DNA of 64,000 nucleotides, from positions 1,102,001 to 1,166,000 of the forward strand of contig JAWKLD010000001.1 in the NCBI GenBank assembly GCA_041392855.1, given 5' to 3'. A program made the translations under genes and the position numbers. The stretch is from Flavipsychrobacter sp. (GTDB lineage Bacteria; Bacteroidota; Bacteroidia; Chitinophagales; Chitinophagaceae). The notes under the pieces are model-generated. The model worked only from the letters and a program-made list of their open reading frames with translations, was not told the origin of the DNA and searched no databases. Positions 52,953-61,548 of the stretch are shown here, piece by piece (within the stretch, counting starts at the first letter, position 1; each line of letters starts with the position of its first letter).

Positions 52953-55483
52953 GCTTTAGTTTCTGTACCTGCCTGCCCCTGTCTAAACATCATGACAATA
53001 GCCGCTATCGTCATTAATATAAGTAGAATACTCGATATTAATGCAATAGTATTACCAGTGTAGAAACTATCAGGATGAAACTTAAATTCAATTTTGTGCT
53101 GTCCTGCAGGTATCTTGATAGCTCTTAATATGTAGTTTGCTTTAACAATAGGCGTCTCTTGCCCATCTACATATGCCTTCCAACCATATGGGTAATAGAT
53201 ATCAGAAAACACAGCCAGTCCCGTTTGGCTATTATTTGACTCAAAACTCAGGTCATTTAGACCATATTTTGTCAACTTAATAGAAGCTGTACTATCTTTC
53301 CCAATTACACCATCACCGAGTTCTTTTTCAAAAGACTTTCTGATAACAGCAGTAGTAGCAGCATTAAATGCATCAGGAACAGTTGAGGTATCACCAAGTC
53401 TATGAGCACTTAATGATAAAATTTCTTCATCTGCTGTTTCCACCCACTTAATATTATTGACAAACCATGCATTACCTAAAGCACCAGGATTAGGAGAAGC
53501 CGTAGCTTGACCTCCCTGCCCTCCGAATATAATATACTTAGCATTCAGCATATTCAACACCTCGGCATTAAAGCCATTTCCACCTAGGTGAATATCTATC
53601 ATATCTTGATAAGCTTCTATTTTTGCAGGATGATACCCTCCAATGGTCTTATGATGATATGATTGTATAGCATCGTTATAGGTATTTCTACTTAAATCCA
53701 ACACCCTGTAGTAAGGGTCAGGATCCTGTTTTATTTGTTGATCAACTGGTCGAGGAATAAAAGCTGCATCATAAGCATCCTCTTCTATATAATTCGACTC
53801 ATTCAAATAACGTGTATCTGTTTTCACCAGATCAATGGTCACCAATATGGCGAGACCAATAAGCATCTGTTGACCTTTGATCTTCTTTTGCGCAAATGCC
53901 CACAGTAGTCCACCTGCTAACAATATGAATAAGGCACTTACTAATGACGAGTTCATAGCCATATCAGCCCTATCTTCATATATAGCACTCATTACTTGTT
54001 GTGCTGCCTGTTGGTTATTACCAAATGACTGTGTGTATTGTTGAAGGATCTGTGCATCATTATCAGACCTGAAGTCTAAAAACATACTACCACCTACACC
54101 CAGTAGTAAACTCAAACCACCAGTAATAATAACAGACAGCTTTACCTTTTTCCATAATTCCTCTTTACTCACCTTCTCCTGAACTATATCATATAGCCCC
54201 CACATACCTAGTAAGGGGAATAACACTTGCGGAATAACCAACCACATAGATGGCGTTCTGAATTTATTTAGACCAGGTAGAATGTCAAAAAGAAGGAAGT
54301 TTATCATTTCAAAATTCTTTCCCCAAGACATCATGATACCAAAAGCACTTGCAGCAACAAGCCACCATTTATGAGGACTCTTTATTACAAGCAGTCCTAA
54401 TACAAACAATAAACAAATTATAGCACCAAAGTATACCGGACCTGAAAGAAAAGGTTGATCGCCCCAATACAATGGCAATGCAGACGACACTCTAGCTGCA
54501 TCTTGTGCCCCTACTCCCATGCTAGTTAGCTTATCATAAGTTGCCGAATTTTCACCCGCGTCTTCAGACGAAGACCCTCCATATAAACCTGGTACTAGTA
54601 TGCAAAACGTTTCCATTTTACCGTTACTCCACCTAAAAGCATAATCTTTATCTAATCCACCATTTTTACTCTGCTGCTTACTAGCATCATGGTTTATGGT
54701 CAATTCACTATTACCACCACGCATGGTAGTTTTATTGTATTCTAATGTTGTTAAAAAGCTAGGCATATTTGGCCCTAATGCAACCAACGCGATTATTGCA
54801 GCTATTGACGACCTGATAAAGAATTTCTTCAATGCACCATTCTTGATTGCTTTTATGAACAAATCGATCAAAGCCGCAAGTATTATAAATATTGTATAAT
54901 ATATTATTTGGTAATGCCCTGTAGATATCATCAATGCCAATGATATACCCAATATAGGCACGCCACGCCACCACTTGACCCTATATAGCAATAGCAATCC
55001 TGCTATTACAGCAGGCATATAAGCTATAGCTAGCATTTTTGTTTCGTGTCCTGCGCCAATTATGATCACATTATACGATGAAAAAGCATATGCTATAGAC
55101 CCTATTATACCTATCAACTTATTAGCACCCAAAGTTGAGATCAGGATGTAAAAACAGAACATTGCTATAAACAAAAAGCTTATAGGCTTGCCTAACACGG
55201 TAGTAATGGCAGTTTGAATGCTGTATATGTAGTTATTTGATTCAGGAACATAGTGTGTATATGTAGGCATACCTCCAAACATGGAATTACTCCATAACAC
55301 ATTCTCACCAGTCTTCTCATGATAGTCCATACCTTCCTTCACCATACCTTTCCATGAAACAATATCATGTTGGTTAAGAACCTCACCTTGAAGTTGAGGA
55401 TAACTATACAATGCTGCCAATACTATAAAACCTAAAATGATCAACAGATGTGGCAGTAGCTTTTTAAAATCGAAAGATTGCAT
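52949..55483 (-). CDS. YfhO family membrane protein
   Basis: An 844-residue polytopic protein: about 11-13 transmembrane helices (first HLLIILGFIVLAALYSYPQL), large periplasmic loops, the typical WKGMVKEGMDYHEKTGENVLWSNSMFGGMPTY segment, and a beta-sandwich C-terminal domain (YPYGWKAYVDGQETPIVKAN) before the last helix. Family members resemble GT-C glycosyltransferases and are linked to glycosylation of cell-envelope polymers. First gene of the six-gene operon, with a TATTTTTG box 20 nt upstream. Confidence 0.9.
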   Translation of the reverse strand: MQSFDFKKLLPHLLIILGFIVLAALYSYPQLQGEVLNQHDIVSWKGMVKEGMDYHEKTGENVLWSNSMFGGMPTYTHYVPESNNYIYSIQTAITTVLGKPISFLFIAMFCFYILISTLGANKLIGIIGSIAYAFSSYNVIIIGAGHETKMLAIAYMPAVIAGLLLLYRVKWWRGVPILGISLALMISTGHYQIIYYTIFIILAALIDLFIKAIKNGALKKFFIRSSIAAIIALVALGPNMPSFLTTLEYNKTTMRGGNSELTINHDASKQQSKNGGLDKDYAFRWSNGKMETFCILVPGLYGGSSSEDAGENSATYDKLTSMGVGAQDAARVSSALPLYWGDQPFLSGPVYFGAIICLLFVLGLLVIKSPHKWWLVAASAFGIMMSWGKNFEMINFLLFDILPGLNKFRTPSMWLVIPQVLFPLLGMWGLYDIVQEKVSKEELWKKVKLSVIITGGLSLLLGVGGSMFLDFRSDNDAQILQQYTQSFGNNQQAAQQVMSAIYEDRADMAMNSSLVSALFILLAGGLLWAFAQKKIKGQQMLIGLAILVTIDLVKTDTRYLNESNYIEEDAYDAAFIPRPVDQQIKQDPDPYYRVLDLSRNTYNDAIQSYHHKTIGGYHPAKIEAYQDMIDIHLGGNGFNAEVLNMLNAKYIIFGGQGGQATASPNPGALGNAWFVNNIKWVETADEEILSLSAHRLGDTSTVPDAFNAATTAVIRKSFEKELGDGVIGKDSTASIKLTKYGLNDLSFESNNSQTGLAVFSDIYYPYGWKAYVDGQETPIVKANYILRAIKIPAGQHKIEFKFHPDSFYTGNTIALISSILLILMTIAAIVMMFRQGQAGTETKA

Positions 55484-55503
55484 ATACTTGGTTTAAGTAA
55501 AAA

Positions 55504-55511
55504 CAAAAATA
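55504..55511 (-). promoter_or_regulatory. -7 promoter box of the yfhO operon
   Basis: TATTTTTG on the minus strand matches TAnnTTTG, 20 nt from the ATG at 55483. No good -33 element is visible. Confidence 0.5.
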
Positions 55512-55652
55512 GCGGTTCTATTCACTTATGAAAGTGAAGACAGAAAAAATATAACTGGTAATGGTTTGAGAGGAGCTTTTTAACAAAACATAATATTCCA
55601 GTGATATTAACACAAATAGCTATACATCCGCTAATTTATCACAATAAGACAT

Positions 55653-55660
55653 TACTTTTG
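55653..55660 (+). promoter_or_regulatory. -7 promoter box of the oxoacid dehydrogenase gene
   Basis: TACTTTTG matches TAnnTTTG, 13 nt before the ATG at 55674. The 190-bp intergenic region holds this and the divergent yfhO promoter. Confidence 0.5.
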
Positions 55661-55673
55661 CTATGCTTTTATT

Positions 55674-57746
55674 ATGGATAGAAAAAAAGACAAACTTCCG
55701 ACAGACCTGCTACTAAAGGCATACCGCCTTATGATGACTGCCAAAGCTATGGCAGATATATATGATGAGAATAGGCAAATTTGCAAATACGTACACAGTA
55801 CGTCTCGTGGACATGAAGCTATACAATTAGCCACAGGATTTTTATTAAAACCTGACGATTATGTAAGTCCATACTACCGTGACGAAAGCCTAATGCTCGG
55901 AATGGGATTCCGACCATATGAAATGATGCTACAACTACTAGCCAAAGGTGACGACCCTTTTACAGGCGGTAGGGCATATTACAACCACCCTAATAGCAGA
56001 AGAGAAGGTTTTCCTAAAATAATAAACCAAAGCAGTGCTACAGGGATGCAAGCAATACCAACAACAGGTGTTGCTCAAGGAATACAATACATTGAAAAGC
56101 AAAAACTAAAAGATTACAAGAAACCTCCTGTTGTCATCTGCTCACTGGGAGATGGTAGTGTTACAGAAGGTGAGGTAAGTGAAGCTTTCCAATTTGCCGT
56201 ATTACACCAATTACCAATTATTTACCTAGTACAAGATAATGACTGGGGCATATCAGTAAGTAGCGATGAGGCAAGAACCATGGATGCTTACGAGTATGCA
56301 GCTGGTTTTAAAGGAATGGAGCGCGTGCGTGTAGATGGTAGTGACTTCCTCGACTCCTACCAAACGATGGAGTATACTATCGATTGGGTAAGAAAAGAGC
56401 GTAAACCAATATTGGTACATGCTAAAGTGCCTCTATTAGGTCACCATACATCAGGAGTACGTAAAGAATGGTATCGTACCGATGAAGACTTGGAAAAGCA
56501 TAGTGTTGATGACCCAGGGCCAAAACTTCGTGCTCTATTATTACAACGTCAGGGCATGACCGCTTCTATGCTTGACCATATTGAGCAGGAAGAAAGAGCA
56601 TATGCACAAAAGGAATTTGATCTAGCAGTTGCAGCTGCAGACCCTGACCCAAGTACAGTTTCAGACCATGTATATGCTCCAACGCCGATAACAGAGGAGC
56701 AAGGCATTCGTAAACCAGCTGGTGGCGAAAAAGTAGTCATGGTTGATGCCGCACTACACGCCATCGAAGAGCTAATGCGCGAATACCCTGAATGTCTTTT
56801 CTATGGGCAAGATGTAGGTAAACGTCTTGGAGGTGTTTTTAGAGAAGCAGCAACATTGGCGAATAAGTTTGGAGATGACAGGGTCTTTAACACAGCCATT
56901 CAAGAAGCTTATATAATAGGTAGCACTGTAGGCATGAGTGCATTAGGACTCAAACCAATAGTTGAAGTTCAATTTGCAGACTACATCTACCCTGCTATCA
57001 ATCAGCTGGTTACAGAGATCAGTAAAAGTAGCTATTTAACATGTGGAAAGTTTCCTGTTAGCTGTATACTAAGGGTACCTATTGGTGCATATGGTGGTGG
57101 TGGTCCTTATCATAGTGGTAGTGTAGAAAGCACATTAGCTACTATAAAAGGAATTAAAATAGCTTACCCAAGTAATGCGGCAGACTTAAAAGGTCTGATC
57201 AAAGCAGCCTTTCATGACCCTAACCCTGTAATGATGCTAGAGCATAAAGGTCTATACTGGAGCAAGGTGCCTGGTACTGAAGAGGCTAAATGTATTGAAC
57301 CCGACAAGGACTACATACTACCTTTTGGAAAAGGGAATATTGTACAAGCAGCGTCGCAAGAAGCTATTGACAATGGAGAGAGTTTATGTATTGTTACTTA
57401 TGGAATGGGAGTGCACTGGGCATATAATGCAGCAAAACAATTCCCTGACAAAGTAGAGGTGATTGACCTTCGTACCATCTACCCTCTTGATGAAGAATTA
57501 GTATTCAATAGTGTAAAGAGACATGGTAAGTGTATCGTATTAACAGAAGAACAGCTGCGTAACTCTTTCTGCGAAGCACTGGCTGGCAGAATTGCTCAAA
57601 ACTGTTTCCAATTTTTAGATGCTCCGGTACAAACAATAGGTGCACTTGATCTACCTGCTGTGCCTATGAACATGAAACTCGAAGAGGCGATGTTACCTAA
57701 CGCTGATAAGGTTGCTGAAAAAATAGCAACGCTGTTATCCTACTAG
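55674..57746 (+). CDS. Fused alpha/beta E1 component of a 2-oxoacid dehydrogenase (branched-chain type)
   Basis: A 690-residue fusion. Residues about 1-335 are the alpha subunit with the thiamine-diphosphate motif LGDGSVTEGEVSEAFQFAV (GDG at 159-161) and QDNDWGISV. Residues about 345-690 are the beta subunit (KVVMVDAALHAIEELMREYPE, GQDVGKRLGGVFREA, and the C-terminal transketolase domain IVTYGMGVHWAYNAAK). It decarboxylates branched-chain oxoacids or pyruvate and passes the acyl group to a lipoyl E2 encoded elsewhere. Single-chain E1 enzymes are common in Bacteroidota. Its terminator is shared with the MscS gene. Confidence 0.92.
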   Translation: MDRKKDKLPTDLLLKAYRLMMTAKAMADIYDENRQICKYVHSTSRGHEAIQLATGFLLKPDDYVSPYYRDESLMLGMGFRPYEMMLQLLAKGDDPFTGGRAYYNHPNSRREGFPKIINQSSATGMQAIPTTGVAQGIQYIEKQKLKDYKKPPVVICSLGDGSVTEGEVSEAFQFAVLHQLPIIYLVQDNDWGISVSSDEARTMDAYEYAAGFKGMERVRVDGSDFLDSYQTMEYTIDWVRKERKPILVHAKVPLLGHHTSGVRKEWYRTDEDLEKHSVDDPGPKLRALLLQRQGMTASMLDHIEQEERAYAQKEFDLAVAAADPDPSTVSDHVYAPTPITEEQGIRKPAGGEKVVMVDAALHAIEELMREYPECLFYGQDVGKRLGGVFREAATLANKFGDDRVFNTAIQEAYIIGSTVGMSALGLKPIVEVQFADYIYPAINQLVTEISKSSYLTCGKFPVSCILRVPIGAYGGGGPYHSGSVESTLATIKGIKIAYPSNAADLKGLIKAAFHDPNPVMMLEHKGLYWSKVPGTEEAKCIEPDKDYILPFGKGNIVQAASQEAIDNGESLCIVTYGMGVHWAYNAAKQFPDKVEVIDLRTIYPLDEELVFNSVKRHGKCIVLTEEQLRNSFCEALAGRIAQNCFQFLDAPVQTIGALDLPAVPMNMKLEEAMLPNADKVAEKIATLLSY

Positions 57747-57768
57747 AAAGGCAACAATAAACATACAT

Positions 57769-57806
57769 AAAGTAAAAGCCTTGCAATACTGCAAGGCTTT
57801 TACTTT
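57769..57806. terminator. Bidirectional intrinsic terminator
   Basis: A perfect 15-17-bp stem (core AAAAGCCTTGCA / TGCAAGGCTTTT) with loop ATAC lies between the convergent oxoacid dehydrogenase and MscS genes, with A/T runs on both sides. Confidence 0.9.
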
Positions 57807-57827
57807 ATAAGAAACTAGACTAACTCA

Positions 57828-58637
57828 TTAAGCATCTTTCTTATGAAGATGTACATCCATTTGTGGGAATGGAATACCAATACCTTCTTTATCAAATGCC
57901 TTTTTTATGTGTTCGTGCATATAGGCATACACCGTCCAATAATCAGCAGTTTTACACCATGGGCGAACTGAGAAATTAACCGAACTATCCGCTAATTCTG
58001 TAACAATAATATCAACAGGTTGGTCATGATCTATTTCAGGGCATCCATCTGCCACCTGCTTAATAACAGAACGAGCTTTATCAATATCATCGCCATAACC
58101 TATACCGAAAGTCATAGGCACTTTACGCTTATCATTAGCAGTAAGGTTTTCAATAGGACCTGACATTATTGCACCATTTGGAACTATGATCACACGGTTA
58201 TCCAACGTAGTTAAAATAGTATTGAATATTTGAATTTCTCTTACTGTACCAGAATACCCTTGAGTAACAATAAAGTGTCCTACTCTAAATGGCTTAAAAA
58301 ACAGGATCAAAATACCTGCTGCCATATGGCTTAGGTTACCCTGCAAAGCCATACCTACAGCAAATGCAACAGCGCTAAAAATGGCCACAAAAGAAGTCAC
58401 TTCAAGCCCGAACATAGACGCTGCACTAAATAGAACTAATACCTTTATCAGTATCAATACTAATGAATGTAGAAATGGGACTAATGACTCATCAACATCT
58501 TTACTTTCTAAAACCTTTCTTAATCTACTTGCCAACACTCTAGCTAACCAGAAACCAATAAATAATGTAATGACAGCACCTAGTACTTTGGGCGCATAAC
58601 TAATAGCTAATTGTGTTACTTGATCTAAATAATTCAT
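57828..58637 (-). CDS. Small-conductance mechanosensitive channel (MscS family)
   Basis: A 269-residue MscS-type channel. Three N-terminal helices, the third being the Gly/Ala pore helix (FSAVAFAVGMALQGNLSHMA), then the beta domain (FFKPFRVGHFIVTQGYSGTV with DNRVIIVPNGAIMSG) and the alpha/beta vestibule (SSVNFSVRPWCKTADYWTV). It opens on membrane tension to release solutes during hypo-osmotic shock. Length is close to E. coli MscS. A TACCTTTG box 27 nt upstream (58665-58672) is the likely promoter. Confidence 0.94.
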   Translation of the reverse strand: MNYLDQVTQLAISYAPKVLGAVITLFIGFWLARVLASRLRKVLESKDVDESLVPFLHSLVLILIKVLVLFSAASMFGLEVTSFVAIFSAVAFAVGMALQGNLSHMAAGILILFFKPFRVGHFIVTQGYSGTVREIQIFNTILTTLDNRVIIVPNGAIMSGPIENLTANDKRKVPMTFGIGYGDDIDKARSVIKQVADGCPEIDHDQPVDIIVTELADSSVNFSVRPWCKTADYWTVYAYMHEHIKKAFDKEGIGIPFPQMDVHLHKKDA

Positions 58638-58664
58638 TTAACGATTTTATGTATTTGTTTCGCA

Positions 58665-58672
58665 CAAAGGTA
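58665..58672 (-). promoter_or_regulatory. -7 promoter box of the mscS-like gene
   Basis: TACCTTTG on the minus strand is an exact TAnnTTTG match, 27 nt from the ATG at 58637. Confidence 0.5.
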
Positions 58673-58735
58673 ATAAATACACAAGGGCTTAAAAGTTATC
58701 ATAACGATAAACATGTAGCAATAGCATCCTATCTG

Positions 58736-58764
58736 TTGCAATAATTATATACATCGTACCTTTC
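58736..58764 (+). promoter_or_regulatory. Promoter of the uracil-DNA-glycosylase-like gene
   Basis: TTG at 58736-58738, an 18-nt spacer and TACCTTTC at 58757-58764 (one mismatch). The GTG start codon begins 4 nt later, so the mRNA is probably leaderless. Confidence 0.45.
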
Positions 58765-58768
58765 AGTA

Positions 58769-59338
58769 GTGAAAAATCTAATTAGGCAAATAAACGATTG
58801 TAACATATGTGCATCATATCTAGAGCATGGCATACGTCCAATTATTCAAGTTAGTGAACAAGCAAAAATTCTTATTGTAGGACAAGCTCCCGGAAGAAAA
58901 GTACATGAAACAGGAATTCCTTGGGATGACCCTAGCGGGAACCAATTAAGAAAATGGCTAGGCGTAGACAAAACTATTTTTTATAATGAATCTAAAATAG
59001 CACTAGTACCAATGGGGTTTTGCTACCCCGGGAAAGGGAAAACAGGAGACCTACCACCTAGAAAAGAATGTGCACCCCAATGGCATAAAATGCTTTTAGA
59101 CAGCATGAATAAAATTGAATTAACATTACTTGTTGGCCAGTATGCACAACAATACTACCTGCAAGAAAATATAAAAAGTAACCTAACCCAAACAGTACAA
59201 GCGTACAAAGAGTACTTACCTAATATGCTTCCTCTACCTCACCCATCTCCACGCAATCGTTTTTGGTTAACCAAGAACCCTTGGTTTGAAAAAGAAGTAA
59301 TACCCTATTTGCAAAATGTAGTTAACAAACATATCTAA
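58769..59338 (+). CDS. Uracil-DNA glycosylase family protein
   Basis: A 189-residue member of the uracil-DNA glycosylase superfamily. The water-activating motif VGQAPGRKVHETG is at 37-49 and the DNA-intercalation loop HPSPRN near 168. Four cysteines (Cys11, Cys14 in CNIC; Cys85; Cys101) are placed like the 4Fe-4S ligands of family 4/5 enzymes. It should remove uracil or a related damaged base, but the clade differs from classical Ung. The start is GTG at 58769. The stop lies 3 nt from the convergent small gene. Confidence 0.85.
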   Translation: MKNLIRQINDCNICASYLEHGIRPIIQVSEQAKILIVGQAPGRKVHETGIPWDDPSGNQLRKWLGVDKTIFYNESKIALVPMGFCYPGKGKTGDLPPRKECAPQWHKMLLDSMNKIELTLLVGQYAQQYYLQENIKSNLTQTVQAYKEYLPNMLPLPHPSPRNRFWLTKNPWFEKEVIPYLQNVVNKHI

Positions 59339-59341
59339 TAA

Positions 59342-59548
59342 CTATGATTTAGAATTATCTACAATAAACCTAAACACATACATTACCAACCATATCAGGC
59401 ATACAACAATAAGAAGAAGAAAAGGCACGAGAGTAAAGACATTAGGCAGGCGACCTTGAGCAGTATAATAATCTACACCAAACCCTAAAGAAGTGAGTAC
59501 AAGCAATAATACTGCCGCCTTTTTTATCATTCGCAACCCTCTTGTCAT
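59342..59548 (-). CDS. Small membrane protein, unknown (start uncertain)
   Basis: A short frame ending at 59342. From ATG 59548 it gives 68 residues with two hydrophobic helices (KKAAVLLLVLTSLGFGV; FTLVPFLLLIVVCLIWLVMYVF) and a conserved-looking GVDYYTAQGRLPN between them. The frame is open to GTG 59626 / ATG 59617, which would add a third helix, but those codons lie inside the terminator of the upstream peptidase gene, so a start at 59548 or at ATG 59530 is preferred. No function is known. Convergent with the glycosylase gene. Confidence 0.5.
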   Translation of the reverse strand: MTRGLRMIKKAAVLLLVLTSLGFGVDYYTAQGRLPNVFTLVPFLLLIVVCLIWLVMYVFRFIVDNSKS

Positions 59549-59597
59549 ATAATAAAAATACAAAATTGAGCATAAAACACCATAGAAAAATACTGAC

Positions 59598-59632
59598 AAA
59601 AAAAGGTCAGTGACCATATTGCTCACTGACCT
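59598..59632 (-). terminator. Intrinsic terminator of the M1 peptidase gene
   Basis: On the minus strand, a 10-bp stem AGGTCAGTGA / TCACTGACCT with a 9-nt loop is followed by seven T. It lies 30 nt after the peptidase stop at 59662 and overlaps the 5' end of the small membrane protein frame. Confidence 0.85.
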
Positions 59633-59661
59633 CTGAATAAATTTTAGTAGTATTTATTATG

Positions 59662-61515
59662 CTACTTATTAATTAGCTCATCCAATGTTGTTTGTGCTAA
59701 TGGATGGTAGTTATTTCTACTTTTCTCGTAAATAGCTTTAGCCATATCCTCTTTCCCCGTTTCCATCATTTCTCTGTATAGAGGTGTTAAGAATTTACGA
59801 CGACCTACATTGATCAAAAAGTTTTCCATCGCAGTATAAGCAGGCTCATAACTTGCTGATACTGCCATAATATACCATAGGTCTGCTATCTCACTATTCT
59901 TACTTTCTGTAAACGAATATGCTTTGTCAAGAGTAGCCATCTGATCTATTGTCAATGGCTTAGGCATTTTTCTTAAAAAGTGCAACCAATCGTGCGTGGT
60001 CCAATCATTAGTTACTAAATCGGTAGCATTAGTACCAGACAAAAACTTTTCTCTTTCAGCATCTACTTTGTCAAAACGCTCCTTATCTGCTCTTGGAGCA
60101 TTATTAGGTATACCGGGGCCATATACCCAAGCATCAATATTTATTTTAGCTGCTAGTTCTTCATCTCCTTTTATCAAATGTTCATTCAGATAGGCGATAA
60201 ACTTTTCAGTAGTAATTGTTTTAAACGCATGTTCATTAAAATAGCTGGTCAGGAATGCATCCATACGCTCACGGCCAACATTATTTTCTATCAATCGTAA
60301 AAACAAAGCACCTTTCTCATAAGCAATATCTGTCAACCCGTCGTCAGGATCACGCCCTGTCAAGTCCAATTTCAAATATGTGTCTTTATCAGCAGCACCT
60401 ATCTCTTCAACAGTCGCTTCCAAGTCTTGGTAGCCTAGTTCCCAAAGCATATCTGCATACCCCTTGCTTGTCATTTGCTCTGTAAGTCTTCTTTCAAAAT
60501 AAACGGTAAACCCTTCATTCAACCAAAAGTCATTCCAGGTAGCATTGGTTACCAAATTGCCACTCCAACTATGAGCCAACTCATGCGCAATTAAGTTGAC
60601 CAATGATCTATCACCTGAAATAATTGTAGGTGTAAGGAAAGTAAGCTTAGGGTTTTCCATACCACCAAGCGGGAAACCTGAAGGCAACACTAACATATCA
60701 TACCTACCCCATCTATATGATCCATACAAGTCTTCTGCAGTATATACCATTTGCCCAACTTCTATAAACTCATCATGCGCTTTATCTAACATCACAGGTT
60801 CTGCATAGATTCCGGTACGCTCATCAATTGCCTTAAAACGTAGATCACCGACTGCTAAAGCCATTAAATAAGCAGGTATGGGTGTGTCATTCTTGAAATG
60901 GTAAACACCATCTTCGCTTATTTCTTGAGGATTTTCAGCACTCATTAGAGCCATTAACCCTTTAGGCACTCGTACTGTAGCCTCATATGTATAACGTATA
61001 CCAGGACCATCTGGAGCAGGTATCCAAGAACGTGCGTATATACTTTCAGACTGTGTATATAAGAATGGGTGTGCCTTACTAGCTGTTTGTTGAGGCGTCA
61101 TCCACTGCAATGCTCTCGCTCCTTTACCTGTAGTATAGCTCACTGCAACTTTTTGAGCCTGTTCTGTAATAGGTATTATTAATACGCTACCCAAATGTTC
61201 TACTTTATCTCCTTTCTTAAACTCGACAGCATTTCCGTCAACAGTAACACTTTTTATTGTGAGGTCGTAAGTATCTAATTTAAGCTCTTTTTCATTCCCT
61301 TTATTTTCAATGGTCCAAGTAGCAGTACCATCAATAATTCTTTCATCAAAGTTTACTGTAACGTCTAAATTCAAATGACTTATAGACACTTTGTCTGCAT
61401 TAGACTGTGTATGCAGATCTTTTGCAACAAAGTTTTTTTCTTGAGCAGCATCAGGCTCGTTGCAAGATTGTAACAATGCCCCAACAAGGACAATAGACAA
61501 TAGTTTTTTAAACAT
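59662..61515 (-). CDS. M1 family metallopeptidase lipoprotein (leukotriene A4 hydrolase-like)
   Basis: A 617-residue zinc aminopeptidase. Lipobox LLQSC with Cys18. Order: beta-saddle N-terminal domain, the substrate-anchoring motif GGMENP, the zinc site HELAH (His311, Glu312, His315) with the third ligand Glu334 in NEGF, and a C-terminal helical domain like that of LTA4 hydrolase. It cleaves N-terminal residues from peptides in the periplasm or at the outer membrane. It lies 33 nt downstream of the ABC permease gene, so it may be the third gene of that unit. A terminator follows. Confidence 0.93.
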   Translation of the reverse strand: MFKKLLSIVLVGALLQSCNEPDAAQEKNFVAKDLHTQSNADKVSISHLNLDVTVNFDERIIDGTATWTIENKGNEKELKLDTYDLTIKSVTVDGNAVEFKKGDKVEHLGSVLIIPITEQAQKVAVSYTTGKGARALQWMTPQQTASKAHPFLYTQSESIYARSWIPAPDGPGIRYTYEATVRVPKGLMALMSAENPQEISEDGVYHFKNDTPIPAYLMALAVGDLRFKAIDERTGIYAEPVMLDKAHDEFIEVGQMVYTAEDLYGSYRWGRYDMLVLPSGFPLGGMENPKLTFLTPTIISGDRSLVNLIAHELAHSWSGNLVTNATWNDFWLNEGFTVYFERRLTEQMTSKGYADMLWELGYQDLEATVEEIGAADKDTYLKLDLTGRDPDDGLTDIAYEKGALFLRLIENNVGRERMDAFLTSYFNEHAFKTITTEKFIAYLNEHLIKGDEELAAKINIDAWVYGPGIPNNAPRADKERFDKVDAEREKFLSGTNATDLVTNDWTTHDWLHFLRKMPKPLTIDQMATLDKAYSFTESKNSEIADLWYIMAVSASYEPAYTAMENFLINVGRRKFLTPLYREMMETGKEDMAKAIYEKSRNNYHPLAQTTLDELINK

Positions 61516-61548
61516 TATATATTTTTTCTTGTATTAATTTGAGATAGA

